Shown in pieces: positions 23,237-30,475 of a stretch of 64,000 bases of DNA. The position numbers and the translations under genes were made by a program. The DNA comes from Streptomyces sp. SID12501 (lineage in GTDB: Bacteria; Actinomycetota; Actinomycetes; Streptomycetales; Streptomycetaceae), in the NCBI RefSeq assembly GCF_010550245.1, contig NZ_JAAGLU010000016.1:62001-126000 (forward strand). Reading direction: 5' to 3'. Position 1 is the first letter of the stretch, and each line of letters begins with the position of its first letter. Below the pieces are notes generated by a model. It saw only the letters and a program-made list of their open reading frames with translations, made no database searches and was not told where the DNA came from.

Positions 23237-23959
23237 TCACTTCAGGTGCCGGCCGAAGAACCGGCTCCCGTCCTCCGCCTCGAACCACGGGGTGCCGGTG
23301 TGTCCGCCCAGATTGGCGTGCAGCGTCTTCTCCTTGCTGCCGAAGGCGTCGAACAGGTCCAGGGCCCGCTGCCGGGGGTTCCCTTCGTCGTCCCACTGCA
23401 GCAGGAACAGCAGCGGGATGGTGACCTGCCGGGCCTCCTCGCGCTGGGCGCGGGGCACGTAACCCCCGGCGAAGAAACCGGCGGCCGTGATGCGGGGCTC
23501 GACCACCGCCAGCCGGATGCCGAGGGCGGTCCAGCTCGAGTAGCCGACCGGGCCGCCGATCTCGGGCAGCGCGAGGACGGCGTCCAGGGTGGTCCGCCAG
23601 TCCGGGACCGCCTTCTCGACCAGCGGGCCGACGAAGGACTCGAAGATGTCGTCGACCGGCTCGCCGGCCTGCATCGCCCGGCGGAGATCGGCGCGAGCCT
23701 GCTCGGCGGCGGCGGAACGGGGCCGGTCACCGCACCCGGCGGCGTCGATGGAGGCCACCGCGTAGCCGTGCGCCGCGGAGTGCCGGGCCCGGGCCACCAG
23801 CCGGGCTTCCCCCTTGGACAGGCCGTTGTTGTGGGCCATCAGGATCAGCGGGGCGGGTGCGGCGGATCGAGGCGTCCACAGGGTGCCGGGGATCTCGCCG
23901 AGGGTGAATTCGCGCTCGAGGACGCCGTCGTCGAGGCGTTGTTCAGAAATGAACTGCAT
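23237..23959 (-). CDS. Alpha/beta hydrolase with an atypical nucleophile elbow
   Basis: A 240-residue protein with an alpha/beta-hydrolase pattern: PLILMAHNNGLSKGE (strand and oxyanion loop), HGYAVASIDAAGCGDRP, PLLFLLQWDDEGNPRQRALD (acid region) and NLGGHTGTPWFE (catalytic His region). Where relatives of the dienelactone-hydrolase/peptidase type have GxSxG, this protein reads GYSSWTALG, lacking the final glycine; the Ser or Thr there may still serve as nucleophile or the enzyme may be inactive. Transcribed alone, ending at a strong hairpin, divergent from the small ORF at 24040. Confidence 0.7.
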   Translation of the reverse strand: MQFISEQRLDDGVLEREFTLGEIPGTLWTPRSAAPAPLILMAHNNGLSKGEARLVARARHSAAHGYAVASIDAAGCGDRPRSAAAEQARADLRRAMQAGEPVDDIFESFVGPLVEKAVPDWRTTLDAVLALPEIGGPVGYSSWTALGIRLAVVEPRITAAGFFAGGYVPRAQREEARQVTIPLLFLLQWDDEGNPRQRALDLFDAFGSKEKTLHANLGGHTGTPWFEAEDGSRFFGRHLK

Positions 23960-24039
23960 GGTCGTGCCTTTCGGGAGAGCACGTGAACGGCGCTCCCGGA
24001 CGACCTATCGCCCGACCGTGACCCCGGAGGAGAGCACCC

Positions 24040-24102
24040 ATGTCGATACTGCTTTCACGGGTACCACCTCCTCGTTCTCTCGCACGGCCTCCGGCAAAGT
24101 AG
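24040..24102 (+). CDS. Putative 20-residue leader peptide
   Basis: ATG at 24040 follows GGAGGAG at 24026-24032 with ideal spacing, stronger than most sites in this window, and encodes 20 residues (MSILLSRVPPPRSLARPPAK) before TAG at 24100. The MxLLSRVPPP pattern recalls short leader peptides of Streptomyces and mycobacteria that precede sulphur or metabolic genes, but the next gene is 130 bases away and encodes an MBL hydrolase. It may be a leader, a small protein or the relic of a lost gene. Confidence 0.4.
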   Translation: MSILLSRVPPPRSLARPPAK

Positions 24103-24231
24103 CAGTGGTCGCCGTGGCCCGCCAACGGGTTTTCGCGAAGACTCCGCGGCCGGACGCGGCGAACGGGCGGGCAGGCGGCAAAGAAGGGCGAGCAGCCCCG
24201 CGAGGAGCGCACCGCCCCGTACGCTCCCCGC

Positions 24232-24984
24232 ATGCCCCTGAGCCTCACCGTCCTCGGCACCGCCTCTCCGCATCCGGAGCCGGGACGCCCCTGCTCCGGC
24301 TATCTGGTGCGCGGCGGCGGCGCGGAGGTGTGGGTGGACGCCGGGCCCGGCACGTTCGCTGAGTTGCAGAGGCACACCGATCCCGCACGGCTCACCGCGA
24401 TCTGGATCTCCCATCTGCACGCCGATCACCTCGCCGATCTGATCGCCGCCGTGTACGGGTTCGCGTACGGCGGGCTGACCCCGCCCGCGCCGATTCCCGT
24501 CTACGCGCCGCGTGAGTGCGCCCGCCGGATCGCGGGGTTCTTCGGGCAGCCCAACCTCGGCTTCCTGAGCGGAATCCTCGACTTCAGGCCGCTGTACGAC
24601 GGCCACACCGTCCGGCACTGGAACCTGCGCCTGACGACCCGCGCCGTCTCCCACGGCATGGAGGCGTACGGGCTGCGTGCCGAGTCGCAGGGGAAGGTTC
24701 TCGCGTACTCCGGGGACACCGGACCGTGCGACGCGCTCGCCGAACTCGCCCGGGGCGCCGACCTGTTCCTGTGCGAGGCCGACATCGACCGGCATGGTGA
24801 TGGCGATGGCGAACAGGTGCATCTGACGCCGGAGGACGCCGGCGCGTACGCGAAGGGGGCCGCTTCGCTGCTCGTCACCCACGTCGGGCCCACGCTCACT
24901 CCCGACGCGGCCACCGACCGCGCCGCCGCCGTCTTCGGCGGGCTGACCGACACCGCGTACGAAGGCACCACGAAGCTCATCTGA
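24232..24984 (+). CDS. MBL-fold metal-dependent hydrolase (RNase Z-like subgroup)
   Basis: A 250-residue cytoplasmic protein with the metallo-beta-lactamase fold: LTVLGTASPHPEPGRPCSGY, VWVDAGPGTFAELQRH, ISHLHADHLADL (HxHxDH zinc ligands at about residues 62-67), TTRAVSHGMEAYGLR (His), YSGDTGPCDALAEL (Asp) and LLVTHVGPTLTP (His). All metal ligands are present, so it should be active; the substrate is unknown (phosphodiester or lactone type in relatives). A stem-loop with a T-rich tail follows the stop. Confidence 0.85.
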   Translation: MPLSLTVLGTASPHPEPGRPCSGYLVRGGGAEVWVDAGPGTFAELQRHTDPARLTAIWISHLHADHLADLIAAVYGFAYGGLTPPAPIPVYAPRECARRIAGFFGQPNLGFLSGILDFRPLYDGHTVRHWNLRLTTRAVSHGMEAYGLRAESQGKVLAYSGDTGPCDALAELARGADLFLCEADIDRHGDGDGEQVHLTPEDAGAYAKGAASLLVTHVGPTLTPDAATDRAAAVFGGLTDTAYEGTTKLI

Positions 24985-24995
24985 CCCGCGCGACG

Positions 24996-25030
24996 GCCTC
25001 CGCATCATGCGGCTTCTTTACTTTCTTTGT
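24996..25030 (+). terminator. Terminator-like hairpin with T-rich tail after the MBL gene
   Basis: CCGCAT (25000-25005) pairs with ATGCGG (25007-25012), flanked by GC pairs, and is followed by TTCTTTACTTTCTTTG. The stem is short but the T-rich tail is unusual for this GC-rich DNA. Confidence 0.5.
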
Positions 25031-25038
25031 CGGAAGCG

Positions 25039-25067
25039 TTGACGAAACACGGCACCCCTCCTACCTT
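25039..25067 (+). promoter_or_regulatory. SigA/HrdB-type promoter for the gntR operon
   Basis: TTGACG (25039-25044) and TACCTT (25062-25067) are separated by exactly 17 bases. It is followed by two palindromes (25076-25098) where a repressor could block transcription. Confidence 0.7.
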
Positions 25068-25075
25068 CAAGCCGT

Positions 25076-25098
25076 CGTACTTCGTACGTCATATATGA
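25076..25098. promoter_or_regulatory. Two adjacent palindromes, candidate GntR operators
   Basis: CGTAC-TTC-GTACG at 25076-25088 and TCATATATGA at 25089-25098 are both perfect palindromes placed just after the -10 element and before the gntR start, as expected for autoregulation. Confidence 0.55.
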
Positions 25099-25172
25099 GA
25101 CGCGATATGTGAGATCCGATACGCGAGATCTGATCCGGTGGATCCGATCCGTCAAGCTTCCGAGAGGCACGC

Positions 25173-25841
25173 ATGACCTCTGTGCCCACGCCGATCCCGT
25201 CCCGCACGCAGTTCGTGCAGGAAGGGATCAAACACCGCATCCTCACCGGACAGTTGACGCCGGGTCAGGCCCTGGTCGAGACCGAGCTCGCCGCACAGTT
25301 CGGGGTGTCGAAGACCCCGGTGCGCGAGGCGCTCAAGACGCTGGCCGGCACCGGGCTCGTCGTGATGAACCAGTACAAGGGCGTCACGGTGCGCATGGTG
25401 GACGCGGACATGGCGCGCGAGGTCTACGACGTACGGCTGCTGCTGGAGCCGGAGGCCCTCAGGCGGTCGGTGCGCAGAGGCGCCTCGCTCGATGCCGCCC
25501 GGGATGCGCTCACCCGCGCCGACCAGGCCACCGACACCGCCGAACGCTCCCTGGCCAACCGGGAGTTCCACCGCTCCCTGTACGTCCGGTGCGGCAATCC
25601 GCTGCTCGGCCGGATGCTCGACGAGGTGCGCGACCAGGCCGCCCTGGTCTCCGCCGTCGCCTGGGCCGCCAACCCCTCCTGGGAGCGGGAGGCGGACGAG
25701 CACCGGGAGATCCTGCGGCTCGCCCTCGCCGGTGACTCGGACGGTGCGGCGCGCGCCCTGCACGCGCACATCGAGTCGTTCGTGCAACGGGCTTACCCCT
25801 CAGGGGAGTCCGAGGTCCAGGGAGAGGGCGGTCAGGAATGA
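25173..25841 (+). CDS. GntR family regulator (FCD subfamily)
   Basis: A 222-residue protein: winged HTH at residues 10-78 (FVQEGIKHRILTGQLTPGQA, VETELAAQFGVSKTPVREAL, GLVVMNQYKGVTVRMVD) and an FCD ligand domain at 85-210 with EVYDVRLLLEPEALRR, ANREFHRSLYVRCGNPLL and the metal-binding-type EADEHREILRLALAGDSDGA. FCD regulators usually sense sugar acids. It leads an operon with a DHDPS-family lyase and an IlvD/Edd dehydratase (4-base overlaps), so its ligand is probably an intermediate of their pathway. The upstream promoter has two palindromes for autocontrol. Confidence 0.9.
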   Translation: MTSVPTPIPSRTQFVQEGIKHRILTGQLTPGQALVETELAAQFGVSKTPVREALKTLAGTGLVVMNQYKGVTVRMVDADMAREVYDVRLLLEPEALRRSVRRGASLDAARDALTRADQATDTAERSLANREFHRSLYVRCGNPLLGRMLDEVRDQAALVSAVAWAANPSWEREADEHREILRLALAGDSDGAARALHAHIESFVQRAYPSGESEVQGEGGQE

Positions 25842-26749
25842 GCGGCGTGGCGTTCGAGGCCCAACGGGCGGCCCTGGCCGACGTGGTGGCGATCCCGGTG
25901 ACCCCGTTCGCCGAGGACGGCACCGTCGACCAGCCCGCCCACCGGGCCCTGCTGCGCCGGCTGCTCGACGGCGGCATCACCACCCTCACGCCGAACGGCA
26001 ACACGGGCGAGTTCTACACCCTGACCCCCGAAGAGCGGCGCCTGGTCACCGAGTTGACCGTCGACGAGGTCGGCGACCGGGCCGTGATCCTCGTCGGCGT
26101 CGGGCACGACGTACCGACCGCCGTGGCCGCCGCCCGGCACGCCCAGGACAGCGGGGCCGCGATGGTGATGGTCCATCAGCCCATCCACCCGTACGTCTCG
26201 GAGGGCGGCTGGGTCGACTATCACCGGGCCATCGCCGAGGCCGTGCCCGGCCTCGGGGTCGTCCCGTACATCCGCAACGCCTCGCTGAGCGGCCTGCGGC
26301 TCGCCGAACTCGCCGATGTCTGCCCGAACATCATCGGCGTGAAGTACGCCGTCCCGGACGCCGCCCGGTTCGCCGCCTTCGCACGGGACGCCGGGCTGGA
26401 GCGCTTCGTGTGGGTGGCCGGGCTCGCCGAGCCCTACGCCCCCTCCTACTTCTCGGCCGGTGCCACCGGCTTCACCTCGGGCCTGGTGAACGTCGCCCCT
26501 GCCGTTTCGCTGAACATGATCGAAGCGCTTCGATCGGGGGACTACCCGGGCGCCATGAAGGTCTGGGCGCAGATCCGCCGCTTCGAGGAGCTGCGCGGCG
26601 CCAACGCCTCCGCGAACAACGTGACCGTTGTCAAGGAGGCCCTCGCCTCCCTGGGCCTCTGCCGCCGCGACGTCCGCCCGCCGAGCCGCGCGCTGCCCGA
26701 GAACGAACGCGCCGAGGTCGCCGAGATAGCTGCCGGGTGGTCGATATGA
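25838..26749 (+). CDS. DHDPS-family sugar-acid lyase or dehydratase
   Basis: A 303-residue (beta/alpha)8 protein of the DapA/NanA superfamily: AIPVTPFAEDGTVDQPAHRA, TLTPNGNTGEFYTLTPEERR, VVPYIRNASLSGLRLAELAD and NIIGVKYAVPDAARFAAFAR (Schiff-base Lys). It lacks the PGRT arginine of true DapA, so it is not a lysine enzyme. Coupled by ATGA overlaps to gntR and to the dehydratase gene, it probably dehydrates or cleaves a 2-keto-3-deoxy sugar acid; 2-keto-3-deoxy-pentonate dehydratase giving alpha-ketoglutarate semialdehyde is one possibility, an aldolase another. Confidence 0.85.
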   Translation: MSGVAFEAQRAALADVVAIPVTPFAEDGTVDQPAHRALLRRLLDGGITTLTPNGNTGEFYTLTPEERRLVTELTVDEVGDRAVILVGVGHDVPTAVAAARHAQDSGAAMVMVHQPIHPYVSEGGWVDYHRAIAEAVPGLGVVPYIRNASLSGLRLAELADVCPNIIGVKYAVPDAARFAAFARDAGLERFVWVAGLAEPYAPSYFSAGATGFTSGLVNVAPAVSLNMIEALRSGDYPGAMKVWAQIRRFEELRGANASANNVTVVKEALASLGLCRRDVRPPSRALPENERAEVAEIAAGWSI

Positions 26750-28485
26750 AGCCGGCCCAGGCACGCAAAGCGCCGGAGGAACTCCGAAGCCATCAGTGGT
26801 ACGGGACGGACGGGCTGCGCTCCTTCAGCCACCGGGCACGTACCCGCCAGCTCGGCTACCTCCCCGAGGAGCACCTCGGCAAGCCCGTCATCGCGATCCT
26901 CAACACCTGGTCGGACATCAACCCCTGTCATGTGCACCTTCGTGACCGGGCGCAGGCCGTCAAGCGCGGCGTGTGGCAGGCGGGCGGATTCCCCCTGGAG
27001 TTCCCGGTCTCCACGCTCAGCGAGACCTTCCAGAAGCCGACCCCCATGCTCTACCGCAACCTCCTCGCCATGGAGACGGAGGAGCTGCTGCGCTCGTACC
27101 CGGTAGACGGGGCCGTCCTGATGGGCGGCTGCGACAAGTCCACGCCCGCCCTGCTCATGGGCGCCGCGTCCGCCGATCTGCCCGCCGTCTTCGTGCCCGC
27201 CGGGCCCATGCTGCCCGGGCACTGGCGCAACGAGATCCTCGGCTCAGGCACCGACATGTGGAAGTACTGGGACGACAAGCGCGCCGGGCTCATCGGTGAC
27301 TGCGAGATGACGGAGCTGGAGAGCGGGCTCGCCCGTTCCCCCGGGCACTGCATGACCATGGGTACGGCGTCCACGCTCACCGCCGCCGCCGAGGCGCTCG
27401 GGGTGACCGTGCCGGGGGCGTCCAGCATCCCCGCCGTCGACTCCGGGCACGACCGGATGGCCGCCGCGTCGGGTCTCAGGATCGTCGAACTGGTCCACCA
27501 GGACCGTAAGTTGAGCGACATCCTCACTGCCGACGCCTTCACCGACGCGGTCACGACCGTCCTCGGCCTCGGCGGCTCCACCAACGCCGTGATCCATCTG
27601 ATCGCCATGGCGGGCCGGGCCGGTGTCCGGCTCACCCTCGACGACTTCGACCGCATCGCGCGGACCGTACCGGTGCTCGCCAACGTACGGCCCGGTGGAC
27701 AGACGTACCTCATGGAGGACTTCCACTTCGCCGGCGGTCTGCCCGGATTCCTCTCCCGGATCACGGACCTGCTGCATCTGGACCGGCCGACGGTGTCGTT
27801 CGACAGTATGCGTGAGCAGCTCGACGGCGCGCAGGTGCACAACGACGACGTCATCCGCCCGCGCGACAAGCCGGTCGCGAACGAGGGCGGGGTCGCCGTC
27901 CTGCGCGGCAACCTCTGTCCGGACGGTGCGGTCATCAAGCACATCTCCGCCGAGCCGCACCTGCTCCAGCACACCGGACGCGCGGTCGTCTTCGACGACT
28001 ACCGGACCATGCAACGCACCATCAACGACCCGGAGTTGGACATCACCGCCGACACGGTCCTGGTGCTGCGCGGCTCCGGACCCAAGGGCGGTCCGGGCAT
28101 GCCCGAGTACGGGATGCTGCCCATCCCCGACCACCTGCTCAAGCAGGGGATACGGGACATGGTGCGGATCTCCGACGCCCGGATGAGCGGGACGAGTTAC
28201 GGCACGTGCGTGCTGCACGTGGCCCCCGAGTCACATGTCGGCGGGCCGCTCGCGCTCGTCCGCACCGGGGACTCCATCACCCTCGACGTCGAGGGAAGGT
28301 CGCTTCAACTCAACGTGGAAGACGACGAGTTGGCGCGCAGGCGGGCGGAGTGGACGCCGCCGGCCGAACGGTACGAGCGCGGTTACGGCGCGCTCTACAA
28401 CGAGCAGATCACGCAGGCCGACACCGGCTGCGACTTCGAGTTCCTGGCGAGGCCGGGCAAGGTGCGCGACCCGTACGCGGGCTGA
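26746..28485 (+). CDS. IlvD/Edd family sugar-acid dehydratase
   Basis: A 579-residue iron-sulfur dehydratase. ILNTWSDINPCHVHLRDRAQ, VLMGGCDKSTPALLMGAASA (cluster Cys), GHCMTMGTASTLTAAAEALG (cluster Cys and magnesium site), LGLGGSTNAVIHLIAMAGRA and SDARMSGTSYGTCVLHVAPE match the subgroup of L-arabinonate, D-xylonate and related dehydratases rather than dihydroxyacid dehydratase of branched-chain synthesis. It would convert an aldonate to the 2-keto-3-deoxy acid used by the preceding lyase. The ATGA overlap with that gene shows tight coupling. Arabinan side chains of pectin would be a natural pentose source (inference). Confidence 0.88.
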   Translation: MKPAQARKAPEELRSHQWYGTDGLRSFSHRARTRQLGYLPEEHLGKPVIAILNTWSDINPCHVHLRDRAQAVKRGVWQAGGFPLEFPVSTLSETFQKPTPMLYRNLLAMETEELLRSYPVDGAVLMGGCDKSTPALLMGAASADLPAVFVPAGPMLPGHWRNEILGSGTDMWKYWDDKRAGLIGDCEMTELESGLARSPGHCMTMGTASTLTAAAEALGVTVPGASSIPAVDSGHDRMAAASGLRIVELVHQDRKLSDILTADAFTDAVTTVLGLGGSTNAVIHLIAMAGRAGVRLTLDDFDRIARTVPVLANVRPGGQTYLMEDFHFAGGLPGFLSRITDLLHLDRPTVSFDSMREQLDGAQVHNDDVIRPRDKPVANEGGVAVLRGNLCPDGAVIKHISAEPHLLQHTGRAVVFDDYRTMQRTINDPELDITADTVLVLRGSGPKGGPGMPEYGMLPIPDHLLKQGIRDMVRISDARMSGTSYGTCVLHVAPESHVGGPLALVRTGDSITLDVEGRSLQLNVEDDELARRRAEWTPPAERYERGYGALYNEQITQADTGCDFEFLARPGKVRDPYAG

Positions 28486-28531
28486 CCGGACAGGCCTGAC
28501 AGGCCTGACAGCGCACACCCCTGCATAGCGA

Positions 28532-28543
28532 GAAAGCGCTTCC
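28532..28543. promoter_or_regulatory. LacI-type operator upstream of the pectin transport operon
   Basis: GAAAGCGCTTCC contains the AAGCGCTT core of LacI/GalR-family operators (for example CebR-like sites) and lies 100 bases before the first permease gene. No LacI gene is in the window. A similar core occurs at 35446-35453, just inside the PL1-CE8 gene, but it also arises by chance in Lys-Arg-Phe codons, so only this intergenic copy is meaningful. Confidence 0.5.
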
Positions 28544-28555
28544 CGAACGACGCAG

Positions 28556-28600
28556 GCACGACGTACGCACGCACGACGTACGCACGCACGACGCAGGCAC
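28556..28600 (+). repeat. Three tandem 15-bp units in the permease leader
   Basis: GCACGACGTACGCAC occurs at 28556-28570 and 28571-28585, followed by a variant (GCACGACGCAGGCAC) at 28586-28600, with partial copies on both sides to about 28624. It lies between the LacI-type site and the ribosome binding site. Each unit holds CGTACG-like dyad symmetry, so it could be a multi-site operator or a slippage tract. A 9-base duplication (AGGCCTGAC) is at 28491-28509. Confidence 0.75.
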
Positions 28601-28643
28601 GATCCACGCCACACGCACGACGTACCGAGAACGGAGAACAGTC

Positions 28644-29579
28644 ATGGCCCAAGCCGCAGTCGTGGCGAAACCGCCCGCGCCTCCCCGGCGGCGGCGTGCC
28701 TCCGCGACGCCGCGAAGGCTCCCCTATCTGCTGATCGCACCGGCCGCCCTGCTCATGGTGGGCTTCATCGCCTACCCGGTCATCAGCGTCTTCTACTACA
28801 GCCTGCAGCACTTCAACCCCACCAAGCCGTGGCGCAACGGCTTCGCGGGCTTCGACAACTTCACGCACGCCTTCACCGACGACCCCCAGTTCTGGGACAC
28901 GCTGGTCTTCAGCGGCAAGTGGGTCGTCGTCGAGGTCGGCCTGCAGCTGATGTTCGGTCTGGCGCTCGCGCTGATCGTCAACCAGACCTTCGTGGGTCGG
29001 TCGATCGGCCGCGCGCTGGTCTTCTCGCCCTGGGCCGTCTCGGGCGTACTCACCTCCGCGATCTGGGTGCTGCTCTACAACTCCCAGACGGGCATCACCC
29101 GTTACCTCGCCGACGCGGGCATCGGCACGTACGGGACGAGCTGGCTGTCGGACACCTCCACCGTGTTCCCGGCGGCGATCGTCGCCGACCTGTGGCGAGG
29201 CGTGCCCTTCTTCGCGATCCTCATCCTGGCCGACCTCCAGTCCGTCTCGAAGGACCTGTACGAGGCCGCCGAGGTCGACGGCGCCAGCCGGTTCAAGCAG
29301 TTCTGGCACATCACGCTGCCGCACCTCAAGGACGCCATCGTCCTGTCCACGCTGCTGCGCGCGGTCTGGGAGTTCAACAACGTCGACCTCCTCTACACCC
29401 TCACGGGCGGCGGGCCGGCCGGCGAGACCACGACCCTCCCGCTCTACATCGCCAACACCAGCGTCGACGCCCACAACTTCGGCTACGCGTCGGCCCTCAC
29501 CACGGTCGCGTTCGTGATCCTGCTCTTCTTCTCGATCGTCTACCTGCGGCTCAGCAAGTTCGGAGGGGAGAGTAAGTGA
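28644..29579 (+). CDS. Carbohydrate ABC transporter permease (MalF type)
   Basis: A 311-residue inner membrane protein with about six helices. The first helix is LPYLLIAPAALLMVGFIAYP, and the EAA loop EAAEVDGASRFKQFWHITLP (residues 210-230) docks the ATPase. Family 1 sugar importer permease. It forms an operon with the MalG-type permease (4-base GTGA overlap) and downstream pectin genes. No ATPase gene is present; Streptomyces sugar importers commonly share the ATPase MsiK. Substrate inferred as pectin-derived oligosaccharides or uronates from the neighbourhood. Confidence 0.9.
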   Translation: MAQAAVVAKPPAPPRRRRASATPRRLPYLLIAPAALLMVGFIAYPVISVFYYSLQHFNPTKPWRNGFAGFDNFTHAFTDDPQFWDTLVFSGKWVVVEVGLQLMFGLALALIVNQTFVGRSIGRALVFSPWAVSGVLTSAIWVLLYNSQTGITRYLADAGIGTYGTSWLSDTSTVFPAAIVADLWRGVPFFAILILADLQSVSKDLYEAAEVDGASRFKQFWHITLPHLKDAIVLSTLLRAVWEFNNVDLLYTLTGGGPAGETTTLPLYIANTSVDAHNFGYASALTTVAFVILLFFSIVYLRLSKFGGESK

Positions 29580-30475
29580 TCACCAAGGAAGCCACCGTGA
29601 TCGTGCCCACGCCAGTGGACGACGTTCCCGAGCCGCCGCGCCCGGCCAGGAAGCAGCGACGCGCCTGGGACGAGGCCCCGCGCTGGCAGATCTACCTCCC
29701 CCTGGGGATCTACCTCGTCTTCACCCTCATCCCCTTCTACTGGATCCTCCTCTTCGCGCTGCGCCCGGCCGGTTCGACCTCACTGCTCCCCTGGCCGATG
29801 ACCCTCGACCACTTCGACAAGGTGTGGACCGAGCGGGCCTTCGGCACGTACTTCGAGAACAGCATCCTCGTCGGCCTCGCCACGCTGGTGATGACGACGC
29901 TCGTCGCCCTGGCCGGCGGTTACGCCCTGGCCCGCTTCGACTTCAAGGTCAAGCGTGCCTTCATGCTGGCCCTGCTCTGCTCCCAGTTCGTGCCGGGCGC
30001 CCTGCTGCTGGTGCCGCTGTTCCAGATCTTCGCCGAGCTTCAGATGATCAACTCGCTGGGCGCGGTCATCATCGCCGAGACGGTCTTCCAGCTTCCGCTG
30101 TCGATGATCCTCATCAGCGGGTTCATCAAGAACGTGCCGTACACCCTGGAAGAGGCCGCTTGGGTCGACGGCTGCAACCGCTTCACCGCGTTCCGCATCG
30201 TCGTACTGCCTCTGCTGCGGCCCGGGTTGATCGCCGTCGGCTCCTTCGCCTTCGTGCACTCGTGGAACCACTTCCTGTTCGCCCTGATGTTCCTCAGCGA
30301 CCAGGGCAAGCAGACCATCCCGGTCGGCCTCAACACCCTGATGAGCGCGGACAGCGTCGACCTCGGCGCCCTCGCGGCGGGCGGCATCATCGCCGCCGTA
30401 CCCGTGGTGATCGTCTTCGCGTTCATCCAGAAGTGGCTGATCACCGGCTTCAGCGCGGGGGCGGTGAAGGGATGA
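29576..30475 (+). CDS. Carbohydrate ABC transporter permease (MalG type)
   Basis: A 299-residue permease with six helices (IYLPLGIYLVFTLIPFYWIL first) and EAA loop LEEAAWVDGCNRFTAFRIVV. It pairs with the preceding MalF-type protein to make the membrane channel; its GTG start overlaps the previous stop, and its own stop overlaps the pectate lyase ATG (ATGA). The strict coupling of a transporter to a secreted lyase supports a pectin fragment importer. Confidence 0.9.
   Translation: MITKEATVIVPTPVDDVPEPPRPARKQRRAWDEAPRWQIYLPLGIYLVFTLIPFYWILLFALRPAGSTSLLPWPMTLDHFDKVWTERAFGTYFENSILVGLATLVMTTLVALAGGYALARFDFKVKRAFMLALLCSQFVPGALLLVPLFQIFAELQMINSLGAVIIAETVFQLPLSMILISGFIKNVPYTLEEAAWVDGCNRFTAFRIVVLPLLRPGLIAVGSFAFVHSWNHFLFALMFLSDQGKQTIPVGLNTLMSADSVDLGALAAGGIIAAVPVVIVFAFIQKWLITGFSAGAVKG

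Noticed and set aside
26518..26535. Perfect 18-bp palindrome with an AAGCGCTT core inside the DHDPS-family gene as a LacI operator
   Set aside because: It lies deep within coding sequence (codons for Ile-Glu-Ala-Leu-Arg-Ser) and AAGCGCTT recurs in coding DNA from common codons; there is no promoter nearby.
25838..26749. A second dapA
   Set aside because: The arginine of the PGRT motif that binds the dicarboxylate substrate is missing and the gene is in a sugar-acid operon.
26746..28485. Dihydroxyacid dehydratase (ilvD) of branched-chain amino acid synthesis
   Set aside because: Context with a GntR FCD regulator and a DHDPS-family lyase, and the arabinonate/xylonate-type sequence features, favour a sugar-acid dehydratase.
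28556..28624. Tandem 15-bp units as a CRISPR array
   Set aside because: Units are contiguous without spacers, far shorter than CRISPR repeats, and no cas gene is in the window.
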